Origin: Oscillospiraceae bacterium
Lineage (GTDB): Bacteria; Bacillota; Clostridia; Oscillospirales; Ruminococcaceae
Direction of reading: 5' to 3'
Length of the DNA stretch: 60,464 bases
Assembly: GCA_017399625.1 (NCBI GenBank)
Contig: JAFQBT010000096.1
Location: 1 to 60,464 of the forward strand
Position 1 is the first letter of the stretch. Each line of letters starts with the position of its first letter. The notes under the pieces were generated by a model. It was not told where the DNA came from. It saw only the letters and a program-made list of their open reading frames with translations, and searched no databases. A program made the position numbers and the translations under genes. Of this stretch, positions 30,717-38,967 are shown piece after piece.

Positions 30717-32474
30717 ATGAAAAAACTGATCTGCCTCGTGCTCATTTTTGTGCTCATGCTTACCGGGTGCTCAAAGTGGGAAATTGAGATTGTTGACCCG
30801 GAGGAATCTTCGGAAACTTCTTCCGAGGAAAGAAAACCGCTTGAGGTCCTTAACGAAAACCAGAAAAAAGCAATAAAAATTTTGCTGGAAAACGAACTTA
30901 AATATGAGGTATGGGATATACTCCAGCAAAAATATATTTTTGGCGAATTCAGAAATATTCAGTTCTATGACGAAAACTGCTGGAGCGCAGTAATGGTGCT
31001 CGATAAACTCGGAAAAACCCTTGAAATCCCGGTTGAAGGTATTTCCTATTACAGTGAAGACGGCTATGTCTCGAACATTTACGGCAAAATCCAGATTCTT
31101 GATGATGAAACCGCTGTTTTCTGCGGAAAGGAAAAGGCGCTTTTCTTCAGCACAGAAACCCTTGAACCCCTTGACATAAATCTTGAAATCCCAACTTTTG
31201 AAGGGGAGGAAACCTGGGTCAACGGCGCTGGATTCAACAAAATGACCGGTAAATACGTTCTTTTTGCAACCGGAATAAAAAGACCGGAAACCGAAGGAGA
31301 AAACGCCGTAATGTTCATCTATGATGAAAACGGAAAAATCGAATCCAAAACGGAAACTGCCGTTCACGGATCATCGTATTCTATCGAGGAATACCTCCCT
31401 TATTACTTCCCGGAAACGCAGTTTTTTGAATACAAGGGCGAAACTTTCCTCTATACCGGATATAACGCGGTGGGGCTTGAAAGCGGAACTAATGTTGAAC
31501 TTTATGACGCGACAAAGCTTGAAAACGGAGATTTTGACCTTAAAATCGTCGGCTGCCATTTTTCCGGAACGGAATACAAAAGAGAATATATGGCTTTCCT
31601 TTCCAAAAACGGCGGAAACGAAAAAGTTATGGTGTTCGACGGAACAGATTTCAGCGACCCCATGTATTCCGGAAACAGCGAACCGCCGACCTTTGAGGTA
31701 AACGGCGACATTCTGACCTATCGCCACGAACATTTCGCAATGGAAATGACCCTTGATTTTGCGAAAGAAAGCTGCAGAATCGAGTATAAACCGGATGATT
31801 CAATTCTTGAAACCGCGGAAAAATACGCATCCAGCAGGGACGGAAAATATGCCGTCTATTCCTTCGGTCTCAACGGAGCGGGAGATGTACTGAATTACCA
31901 TCTTTCAATCCGCAACAGCGAAACAAAAAAACACGTTTATCTCGGAACAAGCGGCGGAATGTACGGCGGCTATAACGGAGTGGGATTCCTTAAAAACAAC
32001 GATGTTTATATTTTTAATCTTACAAAGCTCAACATCCTCGACCCGGAAACCGGAGAAATAAAATTTGATCTCGGAAAAAACTTTCCGCTTTTCTATGACG
32101 ACGAAACCGAAAAAGGACGCTATATGCTCACTTTCCGCCGTGACCCGGAAGATTTCAGCTTTATCGTTATTTATTATGAATTTGAAGGCGGCAGAAAATG
32201 GACGGAAGTTGAAAGCGAAGAATTCGGATGGCACGAGGAGGCGGACTGCAATTACAAAATTGCCTTTCTTGATGCTGAAGGAAACCTTCTCGAAGGTTAC
32301 GATACCGGTGTTCCCGTCTGGGGCGACCAGTTCGGAATACACAGGGTTGATATGCGCTATTCTCCGGAAAAGCTGACCGTTATAGTCCGCAACAGCGGAA
32401 AAGGCCAAAGCGGTTTTGACGGCGTTTTTGATATGGAAACAAAGGAATTTACCGTTTTCGCTCCGAAATTTTAA
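30717..32474 (+). CDS. Lipoprotein of the same series (propeller-like, copy 2)
   Basis: 585 residues; the lipobox is LTGC instead of LTAC. It is homologous to 27006 and 32501 over the whole mature part: 'TSGGMYGGYNGVGFLKNND', 'LTFRRDPEDFSFIVIYYE', 'AFLDAEGNLLEGYDTGVPVW' and 'GVFDMETKEFTV'. Glycine-rich loops at equivalent positions in the three copies suggest a shared binding face. It lies 6 bases after the previous stop, with GAGAGTGACGG as a modest RBS. Confidence 0.77.
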   Translation: MKKLICLVLIFVLMLTGCSKWEIEIVDPEESSETSSEERKPLEVLNENQKKAIKILLENELKYEVWDILQQKYIFGEFRNIQFYDENCWSAVMVLDKLGKTLEIPVEGISYYSEDGYVSNIYGKIQILDDETAVFCGKEKALFFSTETLEPLDINLEIPTFEGEETWVNGAGFNKMTGKYVLFATGIKRPETEGENAVMFIYDENGKIESKTETAVHGSSYSIEEYLPYYFPETQFFEYKGETFLYTGYNAVGLESGTNVELYDATKLENGDFDLKIVGCHFSGTEYKREYMAFLSKNGGNEKVMVFDGTDFSDPMYSGNSEPPTFEVNGDILTYRHEHFAMEMTLDFAKESCRIEYKPDDSILETAEKYASSRDGKYAVYSFGLNGAGDVLNYHLSIRNSETKKHVYLGTSGGMYGGYNGVGFLKNNDVYIFNLTKLNILDPETGEIKFDLGKNFPLFYDDETEKGRYMLTFRRDPEDFSFIVIYYEFEGGRKWTEVESEEFGWHEEADCNYKIAFLDAEGNLLEGYDTGVPVWGDQFGIHRVDMRYSPEKLTVIVRNSGKGQSGFDGVFDMETKEFTVFAPKF

Positions 32475-32500
32475 GTTTTTACCGAAACGGAAGTGACATA

Positions 32501-34264
32501 ATGAAAAAACTTATCTGCCTCGTGCTCATTTTTGTGCTCATGCTCACCGCGTGCTCAAAATGGGAAATCGAGATAAAAGAACCGGATAATTCCGAAATCC
32601 CGGAAAATACGGAGAATGTTTCTGAAAATATTCTTGAGGAAACCGGCTTTACAAAAGAGGAATACGCAAAGGCAACCGGGCTTATTGTTGAAAACCTTGC
32701 CTTTGTGACCGGCGGAAAGCTGGACGGATATTACGAACTGGGCTTCGTCGAAAGCAGCATAAGCGTTACCGAAGCAAACATTGCCATTGAAAACGAAAAT
32801 ATCTTTTCTTTCGATCTTTTCCTTTCCAACGGAGGCGCGGAAATAAAGATTCCCATGAAGGGGTTCTATCATCTTGCTAAACGCGATTCGGAAGTTCCGA
32901 ACGATGCCGCCGTTTCAACCTGCGGTTTCTGTGCCCTTGGTGAAGATAAAATCGGAATCTACGGATATAATTTTGTCGGAATCATCGATGAAATCACCCT
33001 TGAACTGACAGAGCTTTCTCCTGCTCCCGGCGAAATTTCCGGAAACGTCTGGTATAACGGAATAATGCTGACCGAATCCGGATATGCGGTTCTCGTAACC
33101 CCCATGGAAAAGGAAAACTATATTGCGGATTCCGCAAACGAAACAAAACTCCTTTTTCTTGATGAAGAAGGAAAAACCACCGAAAGCCATGTCCTTAAAG
33201 ATCCTATTGTAAATCTTAACCGCTATTTCACAAGTCCGGAATTTACCCGGGGGATGTATATCATCAATACGAATGAAGGAAGAATTCTTGAATGCGGAAA
33301 CAACACCGAAAATATCGATAACGGAATCTCCTATTATTGTGACACAATAATCGAAATTTCCTCCGGAGAGAAAGAGGCTGTAATTTACCGCTATTATGAC
33401 AACGAGGACTATACTTTCATAAGAAACGTTGCGGTGCTTTATGATAAAAAAGCCGCAAAAAGCTTTGTCGATATGGGAACGGATTATATCGATACCGCGG
33501 TTTTTGAACCGAAGGACGGAATCGAGGAACTCCGTGATGATAACACCCTGCTTTTCACCTGTGTTAACAACGGTCTTGTTATCGAAATCGATTTCAATTC
33601 CGGAGAATACGATATCCGCTATGAGGTTGAAGAAAAACATCTCCGGGAACTGATTGACGAAAGCTCCGACGGAAAATATTCCCTCTGGGATTTTGCGGCA
33701 TCTTCCGGCGGCGATGCTATCAGCTATCTTATCGCGTTCAGAAACAACGAAACCGGCGAGATAAACTATGTTGGTCCCGGCGGCGGAATGTACGGCGGAG
33801 GAACGGAAGCAGGATTCCTTAAAAACGGGGATTTTTATTATACCGATTACAGCGAGCTGAAAGTTTATTCCCCGGAACCCTTCGAGGTTATTTTTGATGC
33901 GGAAGAAAATTTCCCCTTCGGAGACAAAAAGGCCGAAAACGGAAAATCAAGATATCTCCTCACTTTCCGCCGCGACCCGGAAAATTTCGGATTCATCGTT
34001 GTCTATTTTGAGCGGGACGATATGGAATACAGAAATGACGAAACAAAAACCGGAACCTATATGATAGGCTTCCTCGATGCGGAGGGAAATCTCATCGAAA
34101 GCTATGATACCGGCTGCGGAGTCTGGATAAGCCCCTTCGGAATCCAGGAAGTTTCCATGCGCTATTCAAAGGAAGCACTCACACTTGTTATCCACGGAAC
34201 AAAAGGAAACGACGGCTTTACCGGAATATTCGATATGGAAACGAAGGAGTTCGCCGTTTCCTGA
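32501..34264 (+). CDS. Lipoprotein of the same series (propeller-like, copy 3)
   Basis: 587 residues with signal peptide 'MKKLICLVLIFVLMLTACSK'. It is homologous to 27006 and 30717: 'GGGMYGGGTEAGFLKNGD', 'LTFRRDPENFGFIVVYFE', 'GFLDAEGNLIESYDTGCGVW', 'GIFDMETKEFAVS'. It is the most diverged of the three in its N-terminal half. The RBS block CGGAAGTGACATAATG matches the one before 34283. Confidence 0.77.
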   Translation: MKKLICLVLIFVLMLTACSKWEIEIKEPDNSEIPENTENVSENILEETGFTKEEYAKATGLIVENLAFVTGGKLDGYYELGFVESSISVTEANIAIENENIFSFDLFLSNGGAEIKIPMKGFYHLAKRDSEVPNDAAVSTCGFCALGEDKIGIYGYNFVGIIDEITLELTELSPAPGEISGNVWYNGIMLTESGYAVLVTPMEKENYIADSANETKLLFLDEEGKTTESHVLKDPIVNLNRYFTSPEFTRGMYIINTNEGRILECGNNTENIDNGISYYCDTIIEISSGEKEAVIYRYYDNEDYTFIRNVAVLYDKKAAKSFVDMGTDYIDTAVFEPKDGIEELRDDNTLLFTCVNNGLVIEIDFNSGEYDIRYEVEEKHLRELIDESSDGKYSLWDFAASSGGDAISYLIAFRNNETGEINYVGPGGGMYGGGTEAGFLKNGDFYYTDYSELKVYSPEPFEVIFDAEENFPFGDKKAENGKSRYLLTFRRDPENFGFIVVYFERDDMEYRNDETKTGTYMIGFLDAEGNLIESYDTGCGVWISPFGIQEVSMRYSKEALTLVIHGTKGNDGFTGIFDMETKEFAVS

Positions 34265-34282
34265 TGAAAAGGAAGTGACATA

Positions 34283-35428
34283 ATGAAAAAACTTATCTGC
34301 CTCGTGCTCATTTTTGTGCTTATGCTCACGGCGTGCTCAAAATGGGAAGTTGAAATTGTTGATCCCACGAAACCGACCGAAACCGAAGGGGAAGAAAGCT
34401 CTTCCGCTTCGGAAACGGAAAGCGAACCGGAAGTTTCCTCCGCACCGGAAACCGAAGAACAGCCGGAAAAAATCCCGGAAAGAAATCCGGCTTTTGTTTT
34501 TGAAAAACCGGAGATTCTCTATCCGGAAAACGCTCCGGAGGAACTTTTTGAATCCGCCGCCTTCGCGGAAGCCATGAACCGACCTTCGGTCATTCTTTAT
34601 GATTATGAACCCATAAGCGATTGCCTTGCGGCGGTGAATTTTATCGAGGCGTTCGAAAAAGGCGAATATGCGGAACTCTATATCTTCCGCTTTACGAACA
34701 TTGATTACTATGATTCAAAAGACGCTTCATGCACCTGCCTTTTTACCGAAAACGGAGTTATAACCGAAACCGCGGAGGATTGGAAGGATTGGGAAACATG
34801 CAGTAATTACGGATATATAAAACCCATAATAAACGTTTATATCAACGATTACGGATTTTTTACCGTTGAATCCGAAATTTATGAACCGGTTTATTATAAG
34901 GTGATAAGCGATTTTGCCCTTTATGAAAACGAAGCGGAACACCGCGTCATGAAGGAAAAATACATCGACCCGATTTTTACGATTACTGTAAGCCCGAAGG
35001 AATTTGCCTCTGTTTCGGATTTTTCCGCGGCGGAACTTGTCTTTCTTTTCGAGGATATTTATAACCACGAAAACGGAAACGACCCCTGGCAGAAATTCGG
35101 CAATAACTGGCCCCTTTCCGAAATTCTTTCGCTCCTGAACCGATATTTCGAAGGCGTGACGAAGGAAATGATAATTTCGGACAGCCGCTTTGCCTATGAC
35201 CCGGAAACGGATTCGATTTTCTATGAAGGCGGAAGGGGAGGCGTTCCCCCGGACAGAAGGGTTTTTGATTCTGAACGAAGCGGCGATATCCTCACCGTTT
35301 ATTATTGGCTTTATCACGAGGAAAGCGGAACAATTTATGATGACAAATACTACGCCCTTTCAATAAGGCTCCTTCCGGACGGAAGTTTTCGCTATCTTTC
35401 CCAGGAAATTATTGAAAACGGCGGCTGA
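34283..35428 (+). CDS. Lipoprotein of the same series (shorter cargo)
   Basis: 381 residues: the shared signal peptide and 'WEVEIVDPTKPTE', an acidic spacer ('EGEESSSASETESEPEVSS', 35-60), then a domain at 75-240 and a C-terminal alpha/beta domain with 'LSEILSLLNRYFEGVTKEMI' and 'LTVYYWLYHEESGTIYDDKY'. The C-terminal part resembles that of 25468 in its predicted strand order. It is the last of the six-member series and is followed 20 bases later by Xre-2. Confidence 0.73.
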   Translation: MKKLICLVLIFVLMLTACSKWEVEIVDPTKPTETEGEESSSASETESEPEVSSAPETEEQPEKIPERNPAFVFEKPEILYPENAPEELFESAAFAEAMNRPSVILYDYEPISDCLAAVNFIEAFEKGEYAELYIFRFTNIDYYDSKDASCTCLFTENGVITETAEDWKDWETCSNYGYIKPIINVYINDYGFFTVESEIYEPVYYKVISDFALYENEAEHRVMKEKYIDPIFTITVSPKEFASVSDFSAAELVFLFEDIYNHENGNDPWQKFGNNWPLSEILSLLNRYFEGVTKEMIISDSRFAYDPETDSIFYEGGRGGVPPDRRVFDSERSGDILTVYYWLYHEESGTIYDDKYYALSIRLLPDGSFRYLSQEIIENGG

Positions 35429-35448
35429 AAAAAACGAGGTGACCGAAA

Positions 35449-35640
35449 ATGACCATAATGCTTAAAAATCTGCGGAAGGGAAGAAGAATGACCCAGCAGA
35501 ATCTTGCAAAGGCACTCCATATCTCCCAGACCTCCGTAAGCAAATATGAAACCGGCGGCGCCTTTCCGGATCTTGAAACCTTGGTAAAAATGGCGGATTT
35601 TTTCGGAGTTTCGCTGGATGAATTTATAGTGAGAGAATAA
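35449..35640 (+). CDS. Minimal Xre-family HTH regulator (Xre-2), paralogue of Xre-1
   Basis: 63 residues, only a Cro/C1 helix-turn-helix. 'HISQTSVSKYE' and 'VKMADFFGVSLDEF' are shared exactly with Xre-1 at 19588. The RBS is GAGGTGACC, and it is probably co-transcribed with the lipoprotein run. An ECF-like promoter follows it (site D), while Xre-1 is preceded by one (site C), so each mini-Xre is tied to the same promoter family. Confidence 0.88.
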   Translation: MTIMLKNLRKGRRMTQQNLAKALHISQTSVSKYETGGAFPDLETLVKMADFFGVSLDEFIVRE

Positions 35641-35688
35641 TGACAAAAAAGCGGTCGGGAAATTTTTTACAGTTTTCCGGCCGTTTGC

Positions 35689-35716
35689 TGCAGCAAAAAG
35701 CGGTTTTTGAGGCACT
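35689..35716 (+). promoter_or_regulatory. Putative ECF-type promoter (site D)
   Basis: TGCAGC (35689-35694), 16 bases with AGCGGTTTTTG, then GGCACT (35711-35716) and ATTATTATAG. It fits sites A-C less perfectly, differing at one -35 position and one spacer position. Confidence 0.5.
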
Positions 35717-35742
35717 ATTATTATAGAAGGAGGTGCGTTCCG

Positions 35743-36339
35743 ATGAAAAAACTTCTTTGCGTTCTTCTGATTTTCTGTCTTGCGGGATGTTCCCCGGCGG
35801 AAAATCTTCCGGAAACGGATATCACTATTTCCGGAATTGAAACCGAAAAAAGTGAGGCGGCGGAATCTTATACCGAAGAAAATGTTTTCCGTTCGCCGGA
35901 AGAACTTGCGGAATATTTCAATAAAAATCCGGAGCTTTTGGAGTATGTCATGGAAGAAAACGGCGGAACCGGAATCTGCGTTCCCCGGAACCTTCCGGAA
36001 AAATATGAACTCAGCATGATAAGGCTCAGCGGAAGCTATGTGACATATTTTTACGAAAAAGCGGAAAATCCGGCGGAAATATTCCTCCTTGAATGGGCGT
36101 TCAGAGCACCCGACGCGGAAAAATTCCTGCAGAATTCCCTGAATTTTAATTCGGAGGAAATTGCAGTTAGACCCGGAAGCTATGCTTCGCCGCAATTTTC
36201 GGCGGAAACAGGGGAACAAATCGGATGGAAAATTTTCTGGACGGATGAAGGCTTCTGCTTCACCGCAATCGTTTCCGGCGAAATTTTCGAAAGCTTTAAA
36301 AACGGAACGGATTTTGTTGAAAAACGGGTTTTCGGATAA
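35743..36339 (+). CDS. Small lipoprotein of unknown function
   Basis: 198 residues from ATG 35743, preceded by GAAGGAGGTG; the in-frame ATG at 35707 would overlap the promoter region. Signal peptide 'MKKLLCVLLIFCLAGC' with lipobox LAGC. Residues 45-198 form one compact alpha/beta domain ('SPEELAEYFNKNPELLEYVM', 'EIFLLEWAFRAPDAEKFLQN'). I do not recognise the family. Site D just upstream makes it a candidate member of the sigma regulon. Confidence 0.75.
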   Translation: MKKLLCVLLIFCLAGCSPAENLPETDITISGIETEKSEAAESYTEENVFRSPEELAEYFNKNPELLEYVMEENGGTGICVPRNLPEKYELSMIRLSGSYVTYFYEKAENPAEIFLLEWAFRAPDAEKFLQNSLNFNSEEIAVRPGSYASPQFSAETGEQIGWKIFWTDEGFCFTAIVSGEIFESFKNGTDFVEKRVFG

Positions 36340-36351
36340 ACGGAGGAAAAA

Positions 36352-36711
36352 ATGAAAAAATTTATTGCCGCATTGCTGATTATTTTGCTGATTTGCGCCG
36401 GTTGTTCAAAGGCTGAAAAACTTCCGGATGAGGGCGGAAACAATCCGCCGCCGACAGTAAACGTAAACGGAAAGCAGTATATTGTCAGCGGGAACACTCC
36501 TTCAGAACCGCCGGAAAATGCGGAAATCTCCGGAACTTTCGATGAACTTTCGGAATGGCCGGACGAACACGGCGAAACAAATATGGATTATCTGGTCGGA
36601 AAACCTTATATTTTTGCGGGAGGCGAACTTTATGTTTTCGTGGAAAACTGGCCCTTCCAAAACGAAAAACTGCAGTATGTTTATACCGGCGGTTGGATAA
36701 AATGCAGCTGA
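36352..36711 (+). CDS. Small lipoprotein of unknown function
   Basis: 119 residues with signal peptide 'MKKFIAALLIILLICAGC'. The mature part has a Gly/Pro-rich linker and then a short beta-rich domain ('YIVSGNTPSEPPENAEISG', 'MDYLVGKPYIFAGGELYVFV'). It is separated by 12 bases from the previous gene and is the last of the 18 lipoproteins of the island. Confidence 0.72.
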   Translation: MKKFIAALLIILLICAGCSKAEKLPDEGGNNPPPTVNVNGKQYIVSGNTPSEPPENAEISGTFDELSEWPDEHGETNMDYLVGKPYIFAGGELYVFVENWPFQNEKLQYVYTGGWIKCS

Positions 36712-36745
36712 ACCGCCTACTGATAAATTTTATAAATTACTTTGG

Positions 36746-36784
36746 AAGAGCCCCGTTCATATCCGGAAGAGGGACTCTTTTTTT
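36746..36784 (+). terminator. Probable Rho-independent terminator
   Basis: AAGAGCCC folds with GGG-A-CTCTT (one bulge) and is followed by a long T tract. It closes the lipoprotein island. Confidence 0.7.
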
Positions 36785-36787
36785 ATC

Positions 36788-36817
36788 TTGAAAATCTCCC
36801 TATATATGTAGTATAAT
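36788..36817 (+). promoter_or_regulatory. Sigma-A-type promoter of the GyrB-like gene
   Basis: TTGAAA (36788-36793), 18 bp, TATAAT (36812-36817), placed 33 bases before the start codon of the topoisomerase gene. Confidence 0.75.
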
Positions 36818-36849
36818 ATATCTTGGAATTTTATGTACCGGAGGAAAAA

Positions 36850-38832
36850 ATGGCAAAGAAACGCGAAGAATACGGAAACGAAAGCATACAGACATTAAAA
36901 GGCGCGGAAAGAGTTCGAAAACGCCCGGCGGTAATTTTCGGTTCGGACGGAATCGAAGGCTGCGAGCACGCCGCTTTTGAAATTATATCCAACGCAATCG
37001 ATGAAGCAAGAGCCGGCTACGGCGAAAAAATCGTTGTTACCCGCTATAACGACGGCTCCACCGAAGTCGAGGACTTCGGACGCGGATGTCCCGTTGACTG
37101 GAACAACAACGAACAGCGCTATAACTGGGAACTCCTTTTCTGCGAACTTTACGCAGGCGGAAAATATGAAAGCGCAAGCGACTATGAATTCTCCCTTGGC
37201 CTTAATGGACTCGGCCTTTGCGCAACCCAGTATTCCTCCGAATGGATGGATGCGGAAATCTGCCGCGACGGACATATCTATAAACTCCATTTCGAAAAGG
37301 GCGAAAACGTAGGCGGACTCAATAAGGAACCCACCACAAAGCGCAAAACCGGTTCGAAAATCCGATGGAAACCGGACCACGACGTTTTCACCGATATTTC
37401 CATTCCCCTTGAATGGTATCAGGAAGTCATAAAACGCCAGGCGGTTGTAAACTCCGGAATCATTTTTGTTCTCCGTGACCAGAAGCTCACCGGCGGTTTT
37501 GAAACCTATGAATACGTTTACGAAAACGGAATCAGCGACTACGTAAAGGAAATCGCCGGCGAAGAAGCGGTCCTCACCGGAACACAGTTCTGGCAGGGCG
37601 AAAGAACCGGCCGTGACCGCGAGGACAAACCGGAATACAAGGTAAAAATGCAGATTGCCTGCTGCTTCTCCAACAAGGTCAGGGCAATCGAATATTACCA
37701 TAACTCCAGCCACCTTGAACACGGCGGTTCTCCGGAAAAAGCGGTAAAATCCGCATTCGTAAGCCAGATTGATGCTTACCTCAAGGCGAACAACAAATAT
37801 CTCAAGAACGAGAGCAAAATCAACTTCCAGGACGTTGAGGACTGCCTCATTCTTGTATCTTCCTCCTTCTCGAGCCAGACTTCCTATGAAAACCAGACCA
37901 AGAAGGCAATCACAAACAAATTCATCGCCGAGGCAATGACCGATTTCCTCAAGCACCAGCTTGAAGTTTATTTCATCGAAAACCCGGACGATGCGGTGAG
38001 AGTTGCGGAGCAGGTCCTTATCAACAAGCGCAGCCGCGAAAACGCTGAAAAGACCCGCCAGAACCTTAAGAAAAAACTCACCGCGACCATGGATATGACA
38101 AACCGCGTCCAGAAGTTTGTTGACTGCAGAACCAAGGATACAAGCCGCCGCGAAATATATATCGTGGAAGGTGATTCCGCTCTCGGCGCCTGCAAACAGG
38201 GAAGAGATTCCGAATTCCAGGCAATCATGCCCGTCCGCGGAAAAATCCTCAACTGCCTCAAGGCAGATTACGATAAAATCTTCAAAAGCGATATCATCAC
38301 CGATCTGCTTAAGGTTCTCGGCTGCGGCGTTGAGGTAAAAAGCAAGGCGAACAAGGAACTTTCCTCCTTCGATATCGAAAACCTCCGCTGGAACAAAGTC
38401 GTGATCTGCACCGATGCGGACGTTGACGGTTACCAGATCCGCACCCTTATCCTTACCATGCTCTATCGCCTTACCCCGACCCTTATCGAAGAAGGCTACG
38501 TCTATATTGCGGAATCTCCGCTTTACGAAATCAACTGCAAGGACGATACTTATTTTGCATACACCGAGGACGAAAAAACAAGAATCACCGAAAAACTCGG
38601 AAAGGCAAAATATACCGTCCAGCGTTCAAAAGGTCTTGGTGAAAACGAACCGGATATGATGTGGCTCACCACCATGAATCCGGAAACCCGACGCCTTATA
38701 AAAGTAACCCCCAGCGAAGCCGAGGCAACCGCAAATATGTTCGATCTTCTCCTCGGTGATAACCTTCAGGGAAGAAAGGACTTCATCGCCACAAACGGAT
38801 ATCTCTATCTCGACGATATGGATCTTTCCTGA
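36850..38832 (+). CDS. Divergent type IIA DNA topoisomerase subunit B (GyrB/ParE-like)
   Basis: 660 residues from ATG 36850 (CGGAGG upstream). The GHKL ATPase motifs are present but altered: 'NAIDEARAGY', 'DFGRGCPV' (usually DNGRG) and 'GLNGLGLCATQYSS' (usually GLHGVG). The TOPRIM motifs are 'EGDSALGACKQGRDSEFQAI' (usually EGDSAGG) and 'DADVDGYQIRTL'; 'QRSKGLGENEPDMMW' follows. The catalytic acidic residues are kept. It looks like a second, specialised GyrB/ParE lineage rather than the main gyrase. No A subunit is in the window, so its partner must lie elsewhere. It is on its own promoter. Confidence 0.85.
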   Translation: MAKKREEYGNESIQTLKGAERVRKRPAVIFGSDGIEGCEHAAFEIISNAIDEARAGYGEKIVVTRYNDGSTEVEDFGRGCPVDWNNNEQRYNWELLFCELYAGGKYESASDYEFSLGLNGLGLCATQYSSEWMDAEICRDGHIYKLHFEKGENVGGLNKEPTTKRKTGSKIRWKPDHDVFTDISIPLEWYQEVIKRQAVVNSGIIFVLRDQKLTGGFETYEYVYENGISDYVKEIAGEEAVLTGTQFWQGERTGRDREDKPEYKVKMQIACCFSNKVRAIEYYHNSSHLEHGGSPEKAVKSAFVSQIDAYLKANNKYLKNESKINFQDVEDCLILVSSSFSSQTSYENQTKKAITNKFIAEAMTDFLKHQLEVYFIENPDDAVRVAEQVLINKRSRENAEKTRQNLKKKLTATMDMTNRVQKFVDCRTKDTSRREIYIVEGDSALGACKQGRDSEFQAIMPVRGKILNCLKADYDKIFKSDIITDLLKVLGCGVEVKSKANKELSSFDIENLRWNKVVICTDADVDGYQIRTLILTMLYRLTPTLIEEGYVYIAESPLYEINCKDDTYFAYTEDEKTRITEKLGKAKYTVQRSKGLGENEPDMMWLTTMNPETRRLIKVTPSEAEATANMFDLLLGDNLQGRKDFIATNGYLYLDDMDLS

Positions 38833-38833
38833 T

Positions 38834-38890
38834 GCCTTCCCCTTGAGGGGAAGGTGCCGCATGGCGTAAGCCGCGGCGAACGAGGTGTTG
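38834..38890 (+). repeat. Short palindromic interspersed repeat (family 1)
   Basis: CCTTCCCCTTGAGGGGAAGG is a hairpin, followed by inner arms GCCGC...GCGGC and an end GAGGTGTTG. The same outer sequences occur at 60213, where they are split by another repeat. Confidence 0.8.
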
Positions 38891-38918
38891 CAAAAAATTC
38901 TTTTGTTTTAATGAAAAC

Positions 38919-38945
38919 CGTAGGGCGGGGGATTGCTCCCGCCGA
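38919..38945 (+). repeat. Second palindromic repeat (GGCGGG...CCCGCC)
   Basis: The hairpin GGCGGGGGATTGCTCCCGCC is preceded by CCGTA, between family 1 and priA. It resembles the short GC-rich interspersed repeats often found in gut clostridia. No T tract follows, so it is not a terminator. Confidence 0.55.
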
Positions 38946-38967
38946 ATAAAATGAAAGGGGCTTTATT

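Noticed and set aside
35645-35690. Terminator after Xre-2
   Set aside because: GCGGTCGGG and CCGGCCG can pair only imperfectly and no clean T tract follows, so I do not call it.
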